From Terriglobales bacterium (GTDB lineage: Bacteria > Acidobacteriota > Terriglobia > Terriglobales > Acidobacteriaceae), in assembly GCA_019241735.1 (NCBI GenBank), contig JAFAWN010000458.1, positions 1 through 10,514 on the forward strand: a stretch of 10,514 bases of DNA, read 5' to 3'. The notes beneath the pieces were generated by a model. That model had not been told where the DNA came from, did no database searches, and saw nothing but the letters and a program-made list of their open reading frames with translations. The translations under genes were made by a program, and so were the position numbers. Positions 5,514-10,514 of this stretch are shown in pieces (positions within the stretch are counted from its first letter, which is position 1; each line of letters opens with the position of its first letter).

Positions 5514-8474
5514 CTAATTAGTCTTTGTTGAATTCACCGGAACATATAACTTCCTCTCCGTCGCCGGACAAAGGCTTTGATATGGGCAAAACTTGCAATG
5601 GAACCCAGCCTTCGGCTCAAACTCGCCCTGCACAATCTTTTTGGCCGCCTGCTCTACCCTGACGCTCGCCTTACACAGTTGGGCCTCACTTCGCCGCGTG
5701 ATCACCGCTACGTTTGACGCGAGATTGTAGAACTCCAGGCGATCAACCCGGTACCCCCACTTTTCGCGCGCCGCCAGCGCGTAGATGGATAGCTGAAGGC
5801 TTTTTTCAGCATCATCCTGCGACTGCGGTCTTCCGGTCTTGTAATCAATGATCGCCACGCGCTCGCTATCAATACGATCGATGCGGTCAACGCGCCCCGC
5901 CACAGTTATGCCATTGATCTTCACCTCAAAAGCTTCCTCCGTGTGCTCCACATTGGGCGCTGATCGCTGGCGGCAGGCGTTCAGGAAGCCCTGCAACTGC
6001 TCTCTCCCTTGTCTGGCATAAAGCTCATATTGGTATCGGTCCGGAATGGGCGCATCCATTAACTTCGACTCGAGTAAAGCCATCAGGGCATCTTCCGGCA
6101 TCGGGCGTTCGAAACGCACCGAGTCGTAATAGGTGCGAAGTATCTCGTGCATGGCTGCGCCATAATGCATGGCCGCCGCCACTTCACTCGAAATCCTCCA
6201 TTCCCTCTCTAGCTTGAATCGCAGGGGGCAGGTTTCGTAAGTCTGTATAGCGCTCGCGCTCAATCTTGCCCCCAAGTCTGATCCGGGCGGCATGAGGACC
6301 CAGTCAACCACGCGCGAGGATGACGGGGCCGACGTGCCCTGCCCAAACATGTCCGTCTGAAACGCGCGAGCATCGCGGAACCGGAAATACCGCCCCAATT
6401 CTGGGTTATTCGTAAGCTCGCGCAAAAAACCGGGAGCGCACACTTCCCCTTTAGCTTTTCCTTTGGAAACGTACATCGACAGCGAATCCCGCGCACGCGT
6501 CATTGCCACATAAAATAGCCGCCGCTCTTCCTGTTCATGCAGTGTTTTGTTCTCGTCCTGAGCCATTGAGTCCGGATCTCGAAGTTCGGCAGGCAGCTCG
6601 ATCAAAGGCTCCCTGAACTGGTACGGGAAAGATGGTTTGTTGGCCCGCAGGATAAATACATGATCAAACTCCAATCCCTTGGCGCCGTGTGCGGTCATCA
6701 AGGAGACCGCATCCTCATCCTGGCGCGAAGGCATCGGAACTTCGCCGCGCGCTTCGCGGAAATACTCCAGGTACTCCAGCAGCTCATTCAGTTCTTTGGT
6801 CTTAGTCGTTGCTTTACCTTCCCAGGCGCTGACGAAGTTGAGAAATGCGGCCAATGGCTCCGAAAAGCGGTCCAGGGCAAAGTGGCGGACCATGATTTCG
6901 AGGGCGTGGCGGCCCTTGGCGCCAGCGTGCGAAATCTCATCTTTCGCCCGCTGTAATGTTTCGAGCACGGCGCGGCCTCCCTCCACCTCATGCAGGACTG
7001 CAAACAACCCCGTCGCCTGAGAATCGCGAGGAACAGCCCGCACAGCGGCACGAAGCTTCTCCGGGTCAAGGATGAATTGGGGCAACGCCGCAATCCGAAA
7101 CAAACTTACGCCGTCGCCGGGGGAAACCACCGATTTTAGGCAGGCCAGCAGATCGCGCACCTCGGGGGTCTCTAATAAATCCATGTTCTCTATAGCGAAG
7201 GGAATGTTGTGTTCGGCGAGCTCTGCCGGCAAATCACTGCAATGCGAATGCAGACGGTAGAGTACTGCGAAATCTTTCCATGCACAGCGCAACTGCTTTT
7301 TCTTTTGCAGCAGGGTCCAGACCACGTCAGCGCACTCAGTCTGTTTCTGGGCGAGGATCACGCCTTCGACCGGATTCATTTCCGGCGTCTCGCCCGCCGC
7401 AATTAAATCGCAATCCCGGGTGGAAATCAGGGGCGAGCGCTCGGAGGTGCCCGGGCTATCTTCTCCAGTAGCAAAGTTAGACGGATTTTGAGCAATCACA
7501 GCGTAGGCGCACTGCAGGATGGGGGTGGTGGAGCGGCGATTTCGATCAAGCACGACCACCTTCGTGCCGGGAAAGTGCCGTTGAAACATTCGAAAGGCTT
7601 CGCTCGATGCACCGCGAAACTTATATATTGCCTGGTCAGGGTCCCCCACCGCGAAGACGTTGCGATCTGGCCCTGCAAGCTGTTGCAGGATCCTTATCTG
7701 CGCAAAATTTGCATCCTGAAATTCGTCAATCAGTATGAACCGGAACCGGCTACGCTCCCCCTCGAGCACTTTCTTATCGCTGTAGAGCAAATCGTGTGCC
7801 CTCACGATCATGTGTCCGAAGGTGCCGAGCCCCTCCTCACGCAGCATTTTCTCGACCGTGGTGAAAACGTGGGCAATCTCCTCGCATCGCCCGGCGAGTG
7901 TTTCCTCATCCAGGTCGTCACAGTCTTTTCCCACCCGGGATACCGGAACTTCCCCCCGCTTCAATTGCTCGACGTAGGCGGCATATTTTTCCGGGCTTAC
8001 GAGTTCATCCTGGCAGCGGCGATGGAAGTTCAGCAGATCATCGAGGAACTCGCCCACATTGGCGGCGCGGCAGAAATAATTCAGCTTCAGTTCGCGGATC
8101 TGCCTCCGCAGAAAAACCCACAGTTCTTTATCGTCCACCACCTCGAAACCCTTCCCGGATTTCCGCAGCAGCGAATTGCAATAGTCGTGAAATGTGCTGG
8201 TGTGCAGGCCGGAGAGATCAACTCCCCGAAGTTTATCCCGGACCGCGTCGCGCATTTTCTGCGCGGAATTCACCGTGTAGGTAAGGGCGAGAATCTGCTC
8301 TGGACGTGCGTAAGACTCGCGCACCAGGCGCGCAATACGATGCGTAAGAACCGTCGTTTTACCCGTCCCGGCGCCGGCGGTCACCAGCATCGGCCCGTGG
8401 ACATGCTCAATCGCCTCACGCTGGCGGGGATCAGCAGTAAATGTGCGCAAAATCGGGATGGTTTTCAGAGCCAC
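5514..8474 (-). CDS. UvrD/PcrA-type SF1 DNA helicase fused to an Fe-S RecB-like nuclease
   Basis: The 986-residue product carries all SF1A helicase motifs: Q motif around Q18, Walker A GAGTGKT (34-40), motif Ia ALTYTVNSAQKM (63-74), DEFQD (250-254), GDPDQAIYKFRGA (277-289), motif V region SLMTAHGAKGLEFD (591-604), and motif VI RRLFYVAMTRAR (651-662). The C-terminal PD-(D/E)XK nuclease is also intact: H776, D863 in GRVDRID, D877 and K879 in IIDYKTG, and Q894/Y898. C749 together with C960, C963 and C969 (CKFCPYQSLC) matches the 4Fe-4S clamp of AddB/Cas4-type nucleases. It should unwind and cut DNA ends in repair or recombination. Layout resembles mycobacterial AdnA/AdnB subunits more than PcrA, but no partner subunit is nearby. 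The start is GTG at 8474, because an in-frame TAA lies two codons upstream and no later start would keep the Q motif. No clear Shine-Dalgarno sequence is present. It lies 79 bases after rsmE, probably cotranscribed. Confidence 0.92.
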   Translation of the reverse strand: MALKTIPILRTFTADPRQREAIEHVHGPMLVTAGAGTGKTTVLTHRIARLVRESYARPEQILALTYTVNSAQKMRDAVRDKLRGVDLSGLHTSTFHDYCNSLLRKSGKGFEVVDDKELWVFLRRQIRELKLNYFCRAANVGEFLDDLLNFHRRCQDELVSPEKYAAYVEQLKRGEVPVSRVGKDCDDLDEETLAGRCEEIAHVFTTVEKMLREEGLGTFGHMIVRAHDLLYSDKKVLEGERSRFRFILIDEFQDANFAQIRILQQLAGPDRNVFAVGDPDQAIYKFRGASSEAFRMFQRHFPGTKVVVLDRNRRSTTPILQCAYAVIAQNPSNFATGEDSPGTSERSPLISTRDCDLIAAGETPEMNPVEGVILAQKQTECADVVWTLLQKKKQLRCAWKDFAVLYRLHSHCSDLPAELAEHNIPFAIENMDLLETPEVRDLLACLKSVVSPGDGVSLFRIAALPQFILDPEKLRAAVRAVPRDSQATGLFAVLHEVEGGRAVLETLQRAKDEISHAGAKGRHALEIMVRHFALDRFSEPLAAFLNFVSAWEGKATTKTKELNELLEYLEYFREARGEVPMPSRQDEDAVSLMTAHGAKGLEFDHVFILRANKPSFPYQFREPLIELPAELRDPDSMAQDENKTLHEQEERRLFYVAMTRARDSLSMYVSKGKAKGEVCAPGFLRELTNNPELGRYFRFRDARAFQTDMFGQGTSAPSSSRVVDWVLMPPGSDLGARLSASAIQTYETCPLRFKLEREWRISSEVAAAMHYGAAMHEILRTYYDSVRFERPMPEDALMALLESKLMDAPIPDRYQYELYARQGREQLQGFLNACRQRSAPNVEHTEEAFEVKINGITVAGRVDRIDRIDSERVAIIDYKTGRPQSQDDAEKSLQLSIYALAAREKWGYRVDRLEFYNLASNVAVITRRSEAQLCKASVRVEQAAKKIVQGEFEPKAGFHCKFCPYQSLCPATERKLYVPVNSTKTN

Positions 8475-8510
8475 TACTTAATCGGAGAATATCAGAATGG
8501 ATTGAGGAAA

Positions 8511-8523
8511 TTCTGTGACAGAA
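8511..8523. promoter_or_regulatory. Small inverted repeat upstream of the helicase gene
   Basis: TTCTGTGACAGAA is a perfect 5-base inverted repeat around a 3-base centre, 36 bases before the helicase GTG start and inside the 79-base gap after rsmE. Its size and symmetry suit a dimeric repressor, and the gene downstream is a DNA-repair type enzyme. It matches neither the E. coli nor the Bacillus LexA box, and short repeats of this size occur by chance. Confidence 0.2.
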
Positions 8524-8553
8524 CTGGATATGAGCGCCCAAATCGAAGAGGTC

Positions 8554-9282
8554 TTAAGAACATCGAGCTGACCGGCTTAACACTGCGAGGGCAACCGCGA
8601 GCGCAGATATTGCCGCGGTCTCGGTGCGCAAGATCGTCGGGCCGAGAGAAGCGGAGACCCATCCAGCATTATGGAAAGCCGCCAATTCCTGCTTCGTCCA
8701 GCCGCCCTCCGGTCCAAAGGCCAGCGAAATATTCTCATTGCTTTGGGAATCGAGTGCGTCGATAAGCATATTCTCGGATTCTGATTCAGAAAGCAGAATG
8801 CACGAACCTTTCGGCAGGTCAATCGCTTCCCGGAGATTGATGGGCCGCGAAATTTCCGGCGGGGAAATTCGCCTTGATTGCTCGGAAGCCTGCGCAGCAA
8901 TCCTCTGCCAGCGCAACACGCGCTTATTTGCTGCCGCAGCCAGGTGACTGTCGGTGCGCTCGGCAATAATTGGAATGATTCTCGAAACTCCCAACTCTGT
9001 GCATTTCTCGATCGCCCATTCCATGCGATCGAACTTGAAAACCGACATCAGCACAGTTATCGGCTGCAGAGTAGCTGAGTGAATTTCCGGTCCCAGTTCA
9101 AACTCGACCTGGCCAGACTCGATTCGCGAGATCGTGCCGCTGCGTACCCGGCTTCCATCCGTGATATCAAATATTTGGCCAACGCGGGCACGAAGCACCC
9201 TGGAAAGGTGCTCTGCATGGGAGCCAGTGATGACGGCGTGGTTTCCTGAGATTTCGTCGGCGTGCCAGCGACGGCGGGTCAT
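8554..9282 (-). CDS. rsmE: 16S rRNA (uracil-1498 N3)-methyltransferase
   Basis: The 242-residue product matches the RsmE family, which methylates U1498 of 16S rRNA in the assembled 30S subunit using S-adenosylmethionine. Residues 1-73 are the PUA-like RNA-binding domain (HAEHLSRVLRARVGQ). Residues from about 74 are the SPOUT knotted methyltransferase domain, with KFDRMEWAIEKCTELGV (83-99), SEQSRRISPP (133-142), FGPEGGWTKQE (189-199) and the knot motif LGPTILRTETAAISAL (213-228). The knot motif usually reads LGPRILRTETA; here T216 replaces the Arg. The ATG at 9282 gives a normal N terminus, but I see no clear Shine-Dalgarno sequence. It follows dnaJ by 27 bases and precedes the helicase by 79, so the three are probably one operon. 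In Bacillus dnaJ is followed by prmA and then rsmE; prmA is absent from this position. Confidence 0.93.
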   Translation of the reverse strand: MTRRRWHADEISGNHAVITGSHAEHLSRVLRARVGQIFDITDGSRVRSGTISRIESGQVEFELGPEIHSATLQPITVLMSVFKFDRMEWAIEKCTELGVSRIIPIIAERTDSHLAAAANKRVLRWQRIAAQASEQSRRISPPEISRPINLREAIDLPKGSCILLSESESENMLIDALDSQSNENISLAFGPEGGWTKQELAAFHNAGWVSASLGPTILRTETAAISALAVALAVLSRSARCS

Positions 9283-9309
9283 GAAAAATCTAGTGAGAGT
9301 CGGTAAGGT

Positions 9310-10449
9310 CTAACTGAAAATATCCTTAACCTTGCCTAATAAGGATCTTTGCTGAGGCTTGTTTTCCACTCGCGTCATTCCGTCGAGTTCCTGTAACAGT
9401 TCTCGCTGGCGCTTGTTAAGCTTGCCTGGCGTCTGAATCCGAACTTCCACAAAAAGATCGCCTTTGCCACGGCCATTCAGTATAGGAATGCCCTTGCCAC
9501 GTAACCGGAGTGTGGTCCCGGATTGCGTGCCTTCAGGAACTTTCAACAGATGCTCGCCTTCCAGCGTAGGAACGTTTATTTCTGCGCCGAGAGCGGCCTG
9601 AGTGAAAGATATGGGGATGACGCAATGGAGGTCGTTGCCTTCGCGGGCAAAAAAGCGATGGTCCTTCACATGAAGAACAACGTAAAGATCTCCTGGAGGG
9701 CCGCCATGCACGCCGCCTTCACCCAGGCCGGTAAAGCGAATTCTGGTCCCGTCTTCGACGCCGGCCGGAATCTTCGCGTCTACCACGCGCTGTTGCAGTA
9801 CCCGCCCCTCCCCCTTGCATTTTGAGCATGGATCCGTGATCACCGATCCCGAGCCCTGGCACGTCGGACATGTCCGCGCGATACTGAAAAAGCCCTGCTG
9901 ATAGCGAACCTGGCCCCTTCCGCCACAGGAGCGGCAGGTTACCGCTGTCTTGCCGGGGGCCGCTCCGCTGCCGCTGCATTCCTCGCAAGTTTCATGACGG
10001 CGCACTGAGACCTTTGTTTCGGTGCCAAACGCAGCTTCTTCGAACTCCAGGGAAACATCCTCGCGCAGATCAGCGCCGCGCTGGCTTTGATTCCTCCGAC
10101 GCCCGCCTCCGCCAAAAACGTCGCTGAAACCCCCGGAGAAACCGCTGGACCCGAAAAATTCGTTAAAGATGTCGCTGATGTCGATGCCCGCGCCACCCGC
10201 GTCTCCCATTCCTGCGCCGACACCGGCATGGCCGAAGCGGTCATACATCGATCGTTTGTTATCGTCTGCAAGCACAGCATATGCTTCACTGCACTCCTTA
10301 AACTTTTCTTCGGCGTCGGGGTTGTTGGGATTGCGGTCAGGATGGAATTGCAATGCCAGCTTGCGATAGGCGCTTTTGATGTCCTGCTCGGAGGCGTCCC
10401 GGCTGACACCGAGCACCTCATAGTAATCGCGTTTGACTTTGCTGGTCAG
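9310..10449 (-). CDS. dnaJ: Chaperone protein DnaJ (Hsp40), non-standard start codon
   Basis: The product is 379 residues from the CTG at 10449, full length for DnaJ. The order is classical: J domain (8-72) with DYYEVLGV at 8-15 and HPD at 36-38; Gly/Phe-rich linker (about 73-118); and a zinc domain with four CxxC pairs (C155/C158, C172/C175, C194/C197, C208/C211). The C-terminal client-binding domains include GDLYVVLHVKDHRFFAREGNDL and LRLRGKGIP. DnaJ delivers unfolded proteins to DnaK and stimulates its ATPase. The only GTG in frame lies inside DYYEVLGV (10416) and would delete part of helix I. Upstream up to an in-frame TAG (10474-10476) there is no ATG, GTG or TTG. CTG at 10449, 8 bases after GGAG in AAGGACGGAG, is the best start; ATT at 10452 is second. 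rsmE follows after 27 bases. Confidence 0.9.
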   Translation of the reverse strand: MTSKVKRDYYEVLGVSRDASEQDIKSAYRKLALQFHPDRNPNNPDAEEKFKECSEAYAVLADDNKRSMYDRFGHAGVGAGMGDAGGAGIDISDIFNEFFGSSGFSGGFSDVFGGGGRRRNQSQRGADLREDVSLEFEEAAFGTETKVSVRRHETCEECSGSGAAPGKTAVTCRSCGGRGQVRYQQGFFSIARTCPTCQGSGSVITDPCSKCKGEGRVLQQRVVDAKIPAGVEDGTRIRFTGLGEGGVHGGPPGDLYVVLHVKDHRFFAREGNDLHCVIPISFTQAALGAEINVPTLEGEHLLKVPEGTQSGTTLRLRGKGIPILNGRGKGDLFVEVRIQTPGKLNKRQRELLQELDGMTRVENKPQQRSLLGKVKDIFS

Positions 10450-10514
10450 AATCGTTGCTCCGTCCTTCGAGTTCTAATTACAGGTATTCGATTCTCCTGG
10501 CTCTGTCGTAGACT

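Noticed and set aside
5372..5521. A 49-codon plus-strand ORF (starting MERENRKNGNQEESKEG) overlapping the Lys-rich peptide in another frame
   Set aside because: It has no Shine-Dalgarno sequence, and it runs through the strong terminator at 5464-5493, which would cut the message before its stop. The 15-codon frame is better placed.
7488..8765. A 425-codon plus-strand open frame
   Set aside because: It is antisense to the helicase and rsmE genes, both of which have complete conserved motifs. Long antisense frames are expected in GC-rich coding DNA.

Overview
The window is a compact, roughly 57% GC (by eye) stretch of bacterial chromosome made mostly of housekeeping genes. The host is probably an acidobacterium (Acidobacteriota, Terriglobia/Koribacter-like). 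That placement is an inference from the style of the genes: an exported protein with a small beta-domain and a C-terminal PEGA domain, a helicase fused to an Fe-S nuclease, and a tiny Lys-rich peptide gene. There is no rRNA or marker sequence here to prove it. I see no mobile element, CRISPR array, tRNA or phage gene.

Layout from left to right. Positions 1-80 hold the 3' end of a plus-strand gene whose tail resembles an outer-membrane beta strand. A hairpin (82-124) separates it from a minus-strand gene for a small two-helix membrane protein (137-478). A divergent 159-base gap follows, then a plus-strand orphan gene for a 95-residue soluble protein (638-925, GTG start). One base later comes the convergent end of an exported PEGA-domain protein (927-1865, minus). 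Next, all on the minus strand, are comM/yifB (2011-3561) and an acetyl-CoA acetyltransferase (3830-5023).

Between the thiolase and the next large gene lies a self-contained plus-strand unit at about 5272-5493. It consists of a terminator-like hairpin, a near-consensus sigma-70 promoter (TTGACA, 17 bases, TATACA), a 20-base near-palindrome just downstream of the predicted transcription start, a Shine-Dalgarno sequence, a 15-codon ORF for a Lys-rich peptide (MATKKKAKKASKKKH) and a strong intrinsic terminator. This is the least ordinary element of the window.

The right third is a probable minus-strand operon read right to left: dnaJ (9310-10449), rsmE (8554-9282) and a 986-residue SF1 helicase fused to a RecB-like Fe-S nuclease (5514-8474). 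The dnaJ-rsmE order recalls the heat-shock operon tail known from Bacillus (dnaJ-prmA-rsmE), with prmA absent here. The dnaJ reading frame has no ATG, GTG or TTG that would include the conserved start of the J domain. A CTG (or ATT) behind a good Shine-Dalgarno sequence is the best start.

Functionally, the genes cover protein folding (DnaJ), ribosome modification (RsmE), DNA repair or recombination (helicase-nuclease; ComM in branch migration of incoming DNA), acyl-CoA metabolism (thiolase) and the cell envelope (PEGA protein, small membrane protein). They do not form one pathway.
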